This document shows, piece after piece, positions 10,766 to 23,835 of a stretch of 64,000 nt of DNA. The stretch lies in the NCBI GenBank assembly GCA_030867875.1, contig JAOWCC010000190.1:90349-154348 (forward strand), given 5' to 3'. The DNA comes from Actinernus sp. WN-2022 (lineage: Eukaryota; Cnidaria; Anthozoa; Actiniaria; Actinernidae). How positions within the stretch are numbered: position 1 is the first letter of the stretch; every line of letters begins with the position of its first letter. The translations under genes were made by a program, and so were the position numbers. The notes under the pieces are model-generated. The model was not told the DNA's origin. It made no database searches and saw only the letters and a program-made list of their open reading frames with translations.

Positions 10766-12960
10766 GTATTTATTTATTTGTTATTTTTTTATACATTTCT
10801 TTATGTATTTCTATTTCTTTTTATTAATTACTATGTATTTATTTATTTTGTTCATGATGGGCCAGTATGACGCAGGATGATGCAGGATGATGCAGGATGA
10901 TGCAGGATGATGCAGGATGATGCAGGATGATGCAGGATGATGCAGGATGATGCAGGATGATGCAGGATGATGCAGGATGATGCAGGATGATGCAGGATGA
11001 TGCAGGATGATGCAGGATGATGCAGGATTATGCAGGATGATGCAGGATGATGCAGGATGATGGAGGATGACGCAGACTGATGCAGGATGATGCAGGATGA
11101 TGCAGGATGATGCAGGATGATGCAGGATGATGCAGGATGATGCAGGATGATGCAGGATGATGCAGGATGATGCAGGATGAGGCAGGATGATGCAGGATGA
11201 TGCAGGATGATGCAGGATGATGCAGGATGATGCACGATGATGTAGGATGAAAGAGGAGGATGAGTTGTATTTATTTATTTGTTATTTTTTTATACATTTC
11301 TTTATGTATTTCTATTTCTTTTTATTAATTTCTATTTATTTATTTATTTTGTTCATGATGGGCCAGTATGAAGCAGGATGATGGAGGATGACGCAGACTG
11401 ATGCAGGATGATGCAGGATGATGCAGGATGATGCAGGATGATGCAGGATGATGCAGGATGATGCAGGATGATGCAGGATGATGCAGGATGATGCAGCATG
11501 ATGCAGGATGACGCAGGATGATGCAGGATGATGCAGGATGATGTAGGATAATGTAGGATGAAAGAGGAGGATGTGTCGTATTTATTTATTTGTTATTTTT
11601 TTATACATTTCTTTATGTATTTCTATTTCTTTTTATTAATTTCTATTTATTTATTTATTTTGTTCATGATGGGCCAGTATGACGCAGGATGATGCAGGAT
11701 GATGCAGGATGATGCAGGATGATGCAGGATGATGCAGGGTGATGCAGGATGATGCAGGATGATCAAGGATGATGCAGGAGGATGCAGGATGATGCAGGAT
11801 GATGCAGGATGATGCAGGATGATGCAGGATGATGCAGGATGATGCAGGATGATGCAGGATGATGCAGGATGATGCAGGATGATGCAGCATGATGCAGGAT
11901 GACGCAGGATGATGCAGGATGATGCAGGATGATGTAGGATAATGTAGGATGAAAGAGGAGGATGTGTCGTATTTATTTATTTGTTAATTTTTTATACATT
12001 TCTTTATGTATTTCTATTTCTTTTTATTAATTTCTATTTATTTATTTATTTTGTTCATGATGGGCCAGTATGACGCAGGATGATGCAGGATGATGCAGGA
12101 TGATGCAGGATGATGCAGGATGATGCAGGGTGATGCAGGATGATGCAGGATGATCAAGGATGATGCAGGAGGATGCAGGATGATGCAGGATGATGCAGGA
12201 TGATGCAGGATGATGCAGGATGATGCAGGATGATGCAGGATGATACAGGATGATGCAGGATGATGCAGCATGATGCAGGATGACGCAGGATGATGCAGGA
12301 TGATGCAGGATGATGTAGGATAATGTAGGATGAAAGAGGAGGATGTGTCGTATTTATTTATTTGTTAATTTTTTATACATTTCTTTATGTATTTCTATTT
12401 CTTTTTATTAATTTCTATTTATTTATTTATTTTGTTCATGATGGGCCAGTATGACACAGGATGATGCAGGATGATGGAGGCTGACGCAGACTGATGCAGG
12501 ATTATGCAGGATGATGCAGGATTATGCAGGATGATGCAGGATGATGCAGGATGATGGAGGATGACGCAGACTGATGCAGGATGATGCAGGATGATGCAGG
12601 ATGATGCAGGATGATGCAGGATGATGCAGGATGATGCAGGATGATGCAGGATGATGCAGGATGATGCAGGATGATGCAGGATGATGCAGGATGATGCAGG
12701 ATTATGCAGGATGATGCAGGATTATGCAGGATGATGCAGGATGACGCAGGATGATGGAGGATGACGCAGACTGATGCAGGATGATGCAGGATGATGCAGG
12801 ATGATGCAGGATGATGCAGGATGATGCAGGATGATGCAGGATGATGCAGGATGATGCAGGATGATGCAGGATGAGGCAGGATGATGCAGGATGATGCAGG
12901 ATGATGCAGGATGATGCAGGATGATGCACGATGATGTAGGATGAAAGAGGAGGATGAGTT
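10766..12960 (+). repeat. A'-B-A-A-A units and gattatg array
   Basis: Spacers begin near 10766, 11266, 11577, 11969 and 12350. The first three repeat the order seen at 1076-3464. The array at 12450-12960 is about 511 bp, opens with gacacagg and gatggaggctgacgcagactg, and carries gattatg pairs, two further gatggagg/gacgcagactg motifs and one gaggc. It has no internal spacer. Confidence 0.78.
11969..12068 (+). repeat. Class A AT-rich spacer (type example)
   Basis: This 100-bp spacer is the commonest kind. It follows the leader gtaggataatgtaggatg and the lead gtgtcg. It then shows three tattt units, gtta, a T run, the core atacatttctttatg, gtatttctatttc, attaatttc, four tttatt-like units, and the end gttcatgatgggccag. 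The next bases are tatgacgc, which begin the decamer array. Class A spacers typically sit 27 to 28 decamers apart, giving units of about 380 bp. The end carries a GGGCC (GGCC) site present in nearly all spacers. Its function is unknown; AT-rich, T-biased DNA of this sort is a candidate nucleosome-poor linker. Confidence 0.9.
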
Positions 12961-13060
12961 GTATTTATTTATTTGTTATTTTTTTATACATTTCTTTATG
13001 TATTTCTATTTCTTTTTATTAATTTCTATTGATTTATTTATTTTGTTCATGATGGGCCAG
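12961..13060 (+). repeat. Class B AT-rich spacer (type example)
   Basis: This class is preceded by cacgatgatgtagg and the lead gagttg, usually has attgattta near its right end, and ends in gggccagtatgaagc rather than gacgc. The array that follows nearly always begins with gatggaggatgacgcagactg, a signature of class B and D right edges. Further members begin near 11266, 14828, 16236, 19416, 22493, 24357, 27584, 30740, 34034, 35420, 43322, 45475 and 47610. A subtype with attgattgattta begins near 20213, 31536, 39076, 49745 and 53461 and is followed by gacgc. Confidence 0.85.
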
Positions 13061-14827
13061 TATGAAGCAGGATGATGGAGGATGACGCAGACTGATGCAG
13101 GATGATGCAGGATGATGCAGGATGATGCAGGATGATGCAGGATGATGCAGGATGATGCAGGATGATGCCGGATGATGCAGGATGATGCAGGATGATGCAG
13201 CATGATGCAGGATGACGCAGGATGATGCAGGATGATGCAGGATGATGTAGGATAATGTAGGATGAAAGAGGAGGATGTGTCGTATTTATTTATTTGTTAT
13301 TTTTTTATACATTTCTTTATGTATTTCTATTTCTTTTTATTAATTTCTATTTATTTATTTATTTTGTTCATGATGGGCCAGTATGACGCAGGATGATGCA
13401 GGATGATGCAGGATGATGCAGGATGATGCAGGATGATGCAGGGTGATGCAGGATGATGCAGGATGATCAAGGATGATGCAGGAGGATGCAGGATGATGCA
13501 GGATGATGCAGGATGATGCAGGATGATGCAGGATGATGCAGGATGATGCAGGATGATGCAGGATGATGCAGCATGATGCAGGATGACGCAGGATGACGCA
13601 GGATGATGCAGGATGATGCAGGATGATGTAGGATAATGTAGGATGAAAGAGGAGGATGTGTCGTATTTATTTATTTGTTAATTTTTTATACATTTCTTTA
13701 TGTATTTCTATTTCTTTTTATTAATTTCTATTTATTTATTTATTTTGTTCATGATGGGCCAGTATGACGCAGGATGATGCAGGATGATGCAGGATGATGC
13801 AGGGTGATGCAGGATGATGCAGGATGATCAAGGATGATGCAGGAGGATGCAGGATGATGCAGGAGGATGCAGGATGATGCAGGATGATGCAGGATGATGC
13901 AGGATGATGCAGGATGAAGCAGGATGATGCAGGATGATGCAGGATGATGCAGGATGATGCAGCATGATGCAGGATGACGCAGGATGATGCAGGATGATGC
14001 AGGATGATGTAGGATAATGTAGGATGAAAGAGGAGGATGTGTCGTATTTATTTATTTGTTAATTTTTTATACATTTCTTTATGTATTTCTATTTCTTTTT
14101 ATTAATTTCTATTTATTTATTTATTTTGTTCATGATGGGCCAGTATGACGCAGGATGATGCAGGATGATGCAGGATGATGCAGGGTGATGCAGGATGATG
14201 CAGGATGATCAAGGATGATGCAGGAGGATGCAGGATGATGCAGGAGGATGCAGGATGATGCAGGATGATGCAGGATGATGCAGGATGATGCAGGATGATG
14301 CAGGATGATGCAGGATGATGCAGGATGATGCAGGATGATGCAGGATGATGCAGGATGATGCAGGATTATGCAGGATGATGCAGGATTATGCAGGATGATG
14401 CAGGATGATGCAGGATGATGGAGGATGACGCAGACTGATGCAGGATGATGCAGGATGATGCAGGATGATGCAGGAAATGATGGCAGGATGATGCAGGATG
14501 ATGCAGGATGATGCAGGATGATGCAGGAAGATGCAGGATGATGCAGGATGATGCAGGATGATGCAGGATTATGCAGGATGATGCAGGATTATGCAGGATG
14601 ATGCAGGATGACGCAGGATGATGGAGGATGACGCAGACTGATGCAGGATGATGCAGGATGATGCAGGATGATGCAGGATGATGCAGGATGATGCAGGATG
14701 ATGCAGGATGATGCAGGATGATGCAGGATGATGCAGGATGAGGCAGGATGATGCAGGATGATGCAGGATGATGCAGGATGATGCAGGATGATGCACGATG
14801 ATGTAGGATGAAAGAGGAGGATGAGTT
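12961..14827 (+). repeat. B-A-A-A units ending in a 684-bp compound array
   Basis: Spacers begin near 12961, 13280, 13663 and 14044. The final array (14144-14827) has no spacer for about 684 bp. It contains two successive blocks of a gattatg pair plus gatggagg/gacgcagactg about 204 bp apart. A phase break (gcaggaaatgatggcagg) lies near 14471. Related arrays lie at 26883-27583, 33353-34033 and 42621-43321. This stretch is the left part of the large duplicated block. Confidence 0.8.
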
Positions 14828-17800
14828 GTATTTATTTATTTGTTATTTTTTTATACATTTCTTTATGTATTTCTATTTCTTTTTATTAATTTCTATTGAT
14901 TTATTTATTTTGTTCATGATGGGCCAGTATGAAGCAGGATGATGTAGGATGACGCAGACTGATGCAGGATGATGCGGGATGATGCAGGATGATGCAGGAT
15001 GATGCAGGATGATGCAGGATGATGCAGGATGATGCCGGATGATGCAGCATGATGCAGGATGACGCAGGATGATGCAGGATGATGCAGGATGATGTAGGAT
15101 AATGTAGGATGAAAGAGGAGGATGTGTCGTATTTATTTATTTGTTATTTTTTTATACATTTCTTTATGTATTTCTATTTCTTTTTATTAATTTCTATTTA
15201 TTTATTTATTTTGTTCATGATGGGCCAGTATGACGCAGGATGATGCAGGATGATGCAGGATGATGCAGGATGATGCAGGATGATGCAGGGTGATGCAGGA
15301 TGATGCAGGATGATCAAGGATGATGCAGGAGGATGCAGGATGATGCAGGATGATGCAGGATGATGCAGGATGATGCAGGATGATGCAGGATGATGCAGGA
15401 TGATGCAGGATGATGCAGGATGATGCAGGATGATGCAGGATGACGCAGGATGATGCAGGATGATGCAGGATGATGTAGGATGATGCAGGATGATGCAGGA
15501 TGATGCAGGATGATGCAGGATGATGCAGGATGATGCACGATAATGCACGATAATGTAGGATGAAAGAGTAGGATGCATTTTTTTTTTTTATACATTTCTT
15601 TATGTATATCTATTTCTTTTTATTAATTTATATTTATTTATTTATTTTGTTCATGATGGGCCAGTATGACGCAGGATGATGCAGGATGATGCAGGATGAT
15701 GCAGGATGAGGCAGGATGATGCAGGATGAGGCAGGATGATGCAGGATGATGCAGGATGATGCAGGATGATGCAGGATGACGCAGGATGATGCAGGATGAT
15801 GCAGGATGATGCAGGATGATGCAGGATGATGCAGGATGATGCAGGATGATGCAGGATGATGCAGGATGATGCAGGATGATGCAGGAAGATGCAGGATGAT
15901 GCAGGATGATGCAGGATGATGCAGGATGATGCAGGATGATGCAGGATGATGCAGGATGATGCAGGATGATGCAGGATGATGCAGGATGATGCAGGGTGAT
16001 GCAGGATGATGCAGGATGATGCAGGATGATGCAGGATGATGCAGGATGATGCAGGATGATGCAGGATGATGCAGGATGATGCAGGATGAGGCAGGATGAT
16101 GCAGGATGACGCAGGATGATGCAGGATGACGCAGGATGATGCAGCATGACGCATGATGACGCAGGATGACGCAGGATGATGCAGGATGATGCAGGATGAT
16201 GCACGATGATGTAGGATGAAAGAGGAGGATGAGTTGTATTTATTTATTTGTTATTTTTTTATACATTTCTTTATGTATTTCTATTTCTTTTTATTAATTT
16301 CTATTGATTTATTTATTTTGTTCATGATGGGCCAGTATGAAGCAGGATGATGGAGGATGACGCAGACTGATGCAGGATGATGCAGGATGATGCAGGATGA
16401 TGCAGGATGATGCAGGATGATGCAGGATGATGCAGGATGATGCCGGATGATGCAGGATGATGCAGGATGATGCAGCATGATGCAGGATGACGCAGGATGA
16501 TGCAGGATGATGCAGGATGATGTAGGATAATGTAGGATGAAAGAGGAGGATGTGTCGTATTTATTTATTTGTTATTTTTTTATACATTTCTTTATGTATT
16601 TCTATTTCTTTTTATTAATTTCTATTTATTTATTTATTTTGTTCATGATGGGCCAGTATGACGCAGGATGATGCAGGATGATGCAGGATGATGCAGGATG
16701 ATGCAGGATGATGCAGGGTGATGCAGGATGATGCAGGGTGATGCAGGATGATGCAGGATGATCAAGGATGATGCAGGAGGATGCAGGATGATGCAGGATG
16801 ATGCAGGATGATGCAGGATGATGCAGGATGATGCAGGATGATGCAGGATGATGCAGGATGATGCAGGATGATGCAGCATGATGCAGGATGACGCAGGATG
16901 ATGCAGGATGATGCAGGATGATGTAGGATAATGTAGGATGAAAGAGGAGGATGTGTCGTATTTATTTATTTGTTAATTTTTTATACATTTCTTTATGTAT
17001 TTCTATTTCTTTTTATTAATTTCTATTTATTTATTTATTTTGTTCATGATGGGCCAGTATGACGCAGGATGATGCAGGATGATGCAGGATGATGCAGGGT
17101 GATGCAGGATGATGCAGGATGATCAAGGATGATGCAGGAGGATGCAGGATGATGCAGGAGGATGCAGGATGATGCAGGATGATGCAGGATGATGCAGGAT
17201 GATGCAGGATGAAGCAGGATGATGCAGGATGATGCAGGATGATGCAGGATGATGCAGGATGATGCAGGATGATGCAGGATGATGCAGGATGATGCACGAT
17301 AATGCACGATAATGTAGGATGAAAGAGTAGGATGCATTTTTTTTTTTATACATTTCTTTATGTATATCTATTTCTTTTTATTAATTTATATTTATTTATT
17401 TATTTTGTTCATGATGGGCCAGTATGACGCAGGATGATGCAGGATGATGCAGGATGATGCAGGATGAGGCAGGATGATGCAGGATGAGGCAGGATGATGC
17501 AGGATGATGCAGGATGATGCAGGATGATGCAGGATGACGCAGGATGATGCAGGATGATGCAGGATGATGCAGGATGATGCAGGATGATGCAGGATGATGC
17601 AGGATGATGCAGGATGATGCAGGATGATGCAGGATGATGCAGCAAGATGCAGGATGATGCAGGATGATGCAGGATGATGCAGGATGATGCAGGATGATGC
17701 AGGATGATGCAGGATGATGCAGGATGATGCAGGATGATGCAGGGTGATGCAGGATGATGCAGGATGATGCAGGATGATGCAGGATGATGCAGGATGATGC

Positions 17801-18013
17801 AGGATGATGCAGGATGATGCAGGATGATGCAGGATGATGCAGGATGATGCAGGATGACGCAGGATGAGGCAGGATGATGCAGGATGACGCAGGATGATGC
17901 AGGATGACGCAGGATGATGCAGCATGACGCAGGATGACGCAGGATGACGCAGGATGATGCAGGATGATGCAGGATGATGTAGGATCATGTAGGATGAAAG
18001 AGGAGGATGTGTC
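14828..18013 (+). repeat. B-A-C-B-A-A-C units
   Basis: Spacers begin near 14828, 15129, 15579, 16236, 16556, 16959 and 17337. The arrays after the two class C spacers (about 15670-16230 and 17420-18013) share the barcode gaggc, gaggc, gacgc, aagatg, gggtg, gaggc, gacgc, gacgc, gcagcatgacgc; the second has gcagcaagatg in place of gcaggaagatg. The same series follows at 34034-37188 (offset about 19.2 kb) and, from 15314 to 17353, at offset 29239 (44553-46592). Confidence 0.8.
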
Positions 18014-18113
18014 GTATTTATTTATTTGTTATTTTTTTATACATTTCTTTATGTATTTCTATTTCTTTTTATTAATTACTATTTATTTATTTATTTTGTT
18101 CATGATGGGCCAG
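18014..18113 (+). repeat. Class A' AT-rich spacer (type example)
   Basis: This class is like A but is preceded by gtaggatcatg rather than gtaggataatg, has gttattttttt in the T run, and reads attactattt where class A reads atttctattt. Other members begin near 1076, 2248, 6571, 9629, 10766, 20896, 21972, 23335, 25199, 29308, 37189, 39750, 40797, 42521 and 51301. It usually ends a long array that carries the gaggc, gcaggaagatg and gcagcatgacgc variants, so spacer and array are inherited together. Confidence 0.85.
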
Positions 18114-18294
18114 TATGACGCAGGATGACGCAGGATGATGCAGGATGATGCAGGATGATGCAGGATGATGCAGGATGATGCAGGATGATGCAGGATGATG
18201 CAGGATGATGCAGGATGATGCAGGATGATGCAGGATGATGCAGGATGATGCACGATAATGCACGATAATGTAGGATGAAAGAGGAGGATGCGTT

Positions 18295-18393
18295 GTATTT
18301 TTATTTTTTTATTTTTTTATACATTTCTTTATGTATATCTATTTCTTTTTATTAATTTCTATTTATTTATTTATTTTGTCCATGATGGGCCAG
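18295..18393 (+). repeat. Class D AT-rich spacer (type example)
   Basis: This class follows gcgttg (or gcattg in some copies) and has a T run broken by single A residues, then tatgtatatc. It ends with gtccatgatgggccagtatgaagc, where the other classes have gttcatg. The following array starts with gatggagg, then ctgacgcagactg or atgacgcagactg, often with a gcaagatg decamer soon after. Further members begin near 6842, 7262, 29579, 50387, 51571, 54082, 55379, 56816, 58335, 59809 and 60598. Copies near 55379, 56816, 58335 and 59809 carry ttctcttta before the end. Confidence 0.82.
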
Positions 18394-18935
18394 TATGAAG
18401 CAGGATGATGGAGGCTGACGCAGACTGATGCAGGATGATGCAAGATGATGCAGGATGATGCAGGATGATGCAGGATGATGCAGGATGATGCAGGATGATG
18501 CAGGATGATGCAGGATGATGCAGGATGATGCAGGATGATGCAGGATGATGCAGGATGATGCAGGATGATGCAGGATGATGCAGGATGATGCAGGATGATG
18601 CAGGATGATGCAGGATGATGCAGGATGATGCAGGATGATGCAGGATGATGCAGGATGATGCAGGATGATGCACGATTATGTAGGATGAAAGAGGAGGATG
18701 AGTTGTATTTATTTATTTGTTAATTTTTTATACATTTCTTTATGTATTTCTATTTCTTTTTATTAATTTCTATTGATTTATTTATTTTGTTCATGATGGG
18801 CCAGTATGACGCAGACTGATGCAGGATGATGCAGGATGATGCAGGATGATGCAGGATGAGGCAGGATGATGCAGGATGATGCAGGATGACGCAGGATGAT
18901 GCCCGATGATGTAGGATGAAAGAGGAGGATGCGTT

Positions 18936-19035
18936 GTATTTATTTATTTGTTTATTTTTTATACATTTCTTTATGTATATCTATTTATTTTTATTAATTT
19001 CTATTGATTGATTTATTTTGTTCATGATCGGCCAG
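18936..19035 (+). repeat. Class E AT-rich spacer with gatcggcc end
   Basis: This spacer reads tttgtttattttttatac at the T run, tatctatttattttta in the middle and attgattgattta near the end, and it closes with gatcggccag instead of gatgggccag. The change creates a GATC at the right edge and removes the GGGCC. Only four copies exist in the window, with gatcggcc at 19026, 30350, 37921 and 52303. Each is preceded by the same short array ending in gcccgatgatg and followed by gaagcaggatgatggagg. It is therefore a clean marker for one higher-order repeat. Confidence 0.85.
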
Positions 19036-20573
19036 TATGAAGCAGGATGATGGAGGATGACGCAGACCGATGCAGGATGATGCAGGATGATGCAGGATGA
19101 TGCAGGATGATGCAGGATGATGCAGGATGATGCAGGATGATGCAGGATGATGCAGGATTATGCAGGATGATGCAGGATTATGCAGGATGATGCAGGATGA
19201 TGCAGGATGATGGAGGATGACGCAGACTGATGCAGGATGATGCAGGATGATGCAGGATGATGCAGGATGATGCAGGATGATGCAGGATGATGCAGGATGA
19301 TGCAGGATGATGCAGGATGATGCAGGATGAGGCAGGATGATGCAGGATGATGCAGGATGATGCAGGATGATGCAGGATGATGCACGATGATGTAGGATGA
19401 AAGAGGAGGATGAGTTGTATTTATTTATTTGTTATTTTTTTATACATTTCTTTATGTATTTCTATTTCTTTTTATTAATTTCTATTGATTTATTTATTTT
19501 GTTCATGATGGGCCAGTATGAAGCAGGATGATGGAGGATGACGCAGACTGATGCAGGATGATGCAGGATGATGCAGGATGATGCAGGATGATGCAGGATG
19601 ATGCAGGATGATGCAGGATGATGCAGGATGATGCAGGATGATGCCGGATGATGCAGGATGATGCAGGATGATGCAGCATGATGCAGGATGACGCAGGATG
19701 ATGCAGGATGATGCAGGATGATGTAGGATGATGCAGGATGATGCAGGATGATGCAGGATGATGCAGGATGATGCAGGATGATGCAGGATGATGCAGGATG
19801 ATGCAGGATGATGCAGGATGATGCAGGATGATGCAGGATGATGCACGATAATGCACGATAATGTAGGATGAAAGAGTAGGATGCATTTTTTTTTTTATAC
19901 ATTTCTTTATGTATATCTATTTCTTTTTATTAATTTATATTTATTTATTTATTTTGTTCATGATGGGCCAGTATGACGCAGGATGATGCAGGATGATGCA
20001 GGATGATGCAGGATGAGGCAGGATGATGCAGGATGAGGCAGGATGATGCAGGATGATGCAGGATGATGCAGGATGATGCAGGATTATGCAGGATGATGCA
20101 GGATGATGCAGGATGATGCAGGATGAAGCAGGATGATGCAGGATGATGCAGGATGATGCACGATGATGCAGGATGATGCACGATGATGGAGGATGAAAGA
20201 GGAGGATGAGTTGTATTTATTTATTTGTTATTTTTTTATACATTTCTTTATGTATTTCTATTTCTTTTTATTAATTTCTATTGATTGATTTATTTTGTTC
20301 ATGATGGGCCAGTATGACGCAGGATGATGCAGGATGATGCAGGATGATGCAGGATGAGGCAGGATGATGCAGGATGATGCAGGATGATGCAGGATGATGC
20401 AGGATGATGCAGTATGATGCAGGATGATGCAGGATGATGCAGGATGATGCAGGATGATGCAGGATGATGCCGGATGATGCAGGATGATGCAGCATGATGC
20501 AGGATGACGCAGGATGATGCAGGATGATGCAGGATGATGTAGGATAATGTAGGATGAAAGAGGAGGATGTGTC

Positions 20574-21971
20574 GTATTTATTTATTTGTTAATTTTTTAT
20601 ACATTTCTTTATGTATTTCTATTTCTTTTTATTAATTTCTATTTATTTATTTATTTTGTTCATGATGGGCCAGTATGACGCAGGATGATGCAGGATGATG
20701 CAGGATGATGCAGGATGATGCAGGATGATGCAGGATGATGCAGGATGAGGCAGGATGATGCAGGATGAGGCAGGATGATGCAGGATGACGCAGGATGATG
20801 CAGCATGACGCAGGATGACGCAGGATGACGCAGGATGATGCAGGATGATGCAGGATGATGTAGGATCATGTAGGATGAAAGAGGAGGATGTGTCGTATTT
20901 ATTTATTTGTTATTTTTTTATACATTTCTTTATGTATTTCTATTTCTTTTTATTAATTACTATTTATTTATTTATTTTGTTCATGATGGGCCAGTATGAC
21001 GCAGGATGATGCAGGATGATGCAGGATAATGTAGGATGAAAGAGGAGGATGTGTCGTATTTATTTATTTGTTAATTTTTTATACATTTCTTTATGTATTT
21101 ATATTTCTTTTTATTAATTTCTATTTATTTATTTATTTTGTTCATGATGGGCCAGTATGACGCAGGATGATGCAGGATGATGCAGGATGATGCAGGGTGA
21201 TGCAGGATGATGCAGGATGATCAAGGATGATGCAGGATGATGCAGGATGATGCAGGATGATGCAGGATGATGCAGGATGATGCAGGATGATGCACGATAA
21301 TGCACGATAATGTAGGATGAAAGAGTAGGATGCATTTTTTTTTTTATACATTTCTTTATGTATATCTATTTCTTTTTATTAATTTATATTAATTTATTTA
21401 TTTTGTTCATGATGGGCCAGTATGACGCAGGATGATGCAGGATGATGCAGGATGATGCAGGATGAGGCAGGATGATGCAGGATGAGGCAGGATGATGCAG
21501 GATGATGCAGGATGATGCAGGATGATGCAGGATGACGCAGGATGATGCAGGATGATGCAGGATGATGCAGGATGATGCAGGATGATGCAGGATGATGCAG
21601 GATGATGCAGGATGATGCAGGATGATGCAGGATGATGCAGGATGATGCAGGATGATGCAGGATGATGCAGGATGATGCAGGATGATGCAGGATGATGCAG
21701 GATGATGCAGGATGATGCAGGATGATGCAGGATGATGCAGGATGATGCAGGATGATGCAGGATGATGCAGGATGATGCAGGATGATGCAGGATGATGCAG
21801 GATGATGCAGGATGATGCAGGATGAGGCAGGATGATGCAGGATGAGGCAGGATGATGCAGGATGACGCAGGATGATGCAGCATGACGCAGGATGACGCAG
21901 GATGACGCAGGATGATGCAGGATGATGCAGGATGATGTAGGATCATGTAGGATGAAAGAGGAGGATGTGTC
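20574..21971 (+). repeat. A - A' - mini-array - A(variant) - C unit, copy 2
   Basis: Spacers begin near 20574, 20896, 21056 and 21336. The array between the A' spacer and the A variant is again only about 50 bp, identical in layout to 9734-9784 and 39854-39904. The class C spacer opens a ~550-bp array with gaggc at both ends and no aagatg variant in the middle. Confidence 0.82.
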
Positions 21972-23835
21972 GTATTTATTTATTTGTTTTTTTTTTATAC
22001 ATTTCTTTATGTATTTCTATTTCTTTTTATTAATTACTATTTATTTATTTATTTTGTTCATGATGGGCCAGTATGACGCAGGATGATGCAGGATGATGCA
22101 GGATGATGCAGGATGATGCAGGATGATGCAGGATGATGCAGGATGATGCAGGATGATGCAGGATGTTGCAGGATGATGCAGGATGATGCAGGATGATGCA
22201 GGATGATGCAGGATGATGCAGGATGATGCAGGATGATGCAGGATTATGCAGGATGATGCAGGATGATGCAGGATGATGGAGGATGACGCAGACTGATGCA
22301 GGATGATGCAGGATGATGCAGGATGATGCAGGATGATGCAGGATGATGCAGGATGATGCAGGATGATGCAGGATGATGCAGGATGATGCAGGATGATGCA
22401 GGATGAGGCAGGATGATGCAGGATGATGCAGGATGATGCAGGATGATGCAGGATGATGCACGATGATGTAGGATGAAAGAGGAGGATGAGTTGTATTTAT
22501 TTATTTGTTATTTTTTTATACATTTCTTTATGTATTTCTATTTCTTTTTATTAATTTCTATTTATTTATTTATTTTGTTCATGATGGGCCAGTATGAAGC
22601 AGGATGATGGAGGATGACGCAGACTGATGCAGGATGATGCAGGATGATGCAGGATGATGCAGGATGATGCAGGATGATGCAGGATGATGCAGGATGATGC
22701 AGGATGATGCAGGATGATGCAGGATGATGCAGGATGATGCAGCATGATGCAGGATGACGCAGGATGATGCAGGATGATGCAGGATGATGTAGGATAATGT
22801 AGGATGAAAGAGGAGGATGTGTCGTATTTATTTATTTGTTAATTTTTTATACATTTCTTTATGTATTTCTATTTCTTTTTATTAATTTCTATTTATTTAT
22901 TTATTTTGTTCATGATGGGCCAGTATGACGCAGGATGATGCAGGATGATGCAGGATGATGCAGGATGATGCAGGATGATGCAGGGTGATGCAGGATGATG
23001 CAGGATGATCAAGGATGATGCAGGAGGATGCAGGATGATGCAGGATGATGCAGGATGATGCAGGGTGATGCAGGATGATGCAGGATGATGCAGGATGATG
23101 CAGGATGATGCAGGATGATGCAGGATGATGCAGGATGATGCAGGATGATGCAGGATGATGCAGGATGATGCAGGATGATGCAGGATGAGGCAGGATGATG
23201 CAGGATGAGGCAGGATGATGCAGGATGACGCAGGATGATGCAGCATGACGCAGGATGACGCAGGATGACGCAGGATGATGCAGGATGATGCAGGATGATG
23301 TAGGATCATGTAGGATGAAAGAGGAGGATGTGTCGTATTTATTTATTTGTTATTTTTTTATACATTTCTTTATGTATTTCTATTTCTTTTTATTAATTAC
23401 TATTTATTTATTTATTTTGTTCATGATGGGCCAGTATGACGCAGGATGATGCAGGATGATGCAGGATGATGCAGGATGATGCAGGATGATGCAGGATGAT
23501 GCAGGATGATGCAGGATGATGCAGGATGATGCAGGATGATGCAGGATGATGCAGGATGATGCAGGATGATGCAGGATGATGCAGGATGATGCAGGATGAT
23601 GCAGGATTATGCAGGATGATGCAGGATGATGCAGGATGATGGAGGATGACGCAGACTGATGCAGGATGATGCAGGATGATGCAGGATGATGCAGGATGAT
23701 GCAGGATGATGCAGGATGATGCAGGATGATGCAGGATGATGCAGGATGAGGCAGGATGATGCAGGATGATGCAGGATGATGCAGGATGATGCAGGATGAT
23801 GCACGATGATGTAGGATGAAAGAGGAGGATGAGTT
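21972..23835 (+). repeat. 1864-bp tandem duplication, copy 1
   Basis: Spacers begin at 21972 (A', with an unbroken ten-T run), 22493 (B), 22825 (A) and 23335 (A'). A rare gatgttgc decamer lies near 22164 and an extra gggtg near 23063. All corresponding spacers recur exactly 1864 bp to the right. The next spacer, at 23836, combines a class B lead (gagttg) with a class A' body (attact), as expected at a crossover junction. Confidence 0.9.

Larger units (their letters stand above)
18014..20573 (+). repeat. Class-E higher-order repeat, copy 1 (2560 bp)
   Basis: Spacers begin near 18014 (A'), 18295 (D), 18705 (gagttg lead, gacgcagac start), 18936 (E), 19416 (B), 19885 (C) and 20213 (B with attgattgattta). 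The third array is only about 120 bp and ends in gcccgatgatg. The C-class array holds gaggc twice, gattatg and gaagc, then a cacgatgatg pair. The B array after 20213 carries a gcagtatg decamer. This order occurs four times in the window. Confidence 0.85.
12990..23600 (+). repeat. Large duplicated block, copy 1 (~10.6 kb)
   Basis: The order of spacer classes from about 12961 to 23335 (B, A, A, A, B, A, C, B, A, A, C, A', D, B-like, E, B, C, B, A, A', A-variant, C, A', B, A, A') is repeated from about 32216 to 42521, offset about 18.8 to 19.2 kb. The offset drifts mostly in steps of ten or of one whole unit, because arrays gain or lose decamers, one class D spacer is missing in copy 2, and copy 2 has one extra ~360-bp unit near 41640-42004. 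Confidence 0.78.

Noticed and set aside
18936..19035. AT-rich spacer as a transposon or MITE
   Set aside because: I see direct, not inverted, terminal repeats, no target-site duplication in the decamers, and no coding remnant.
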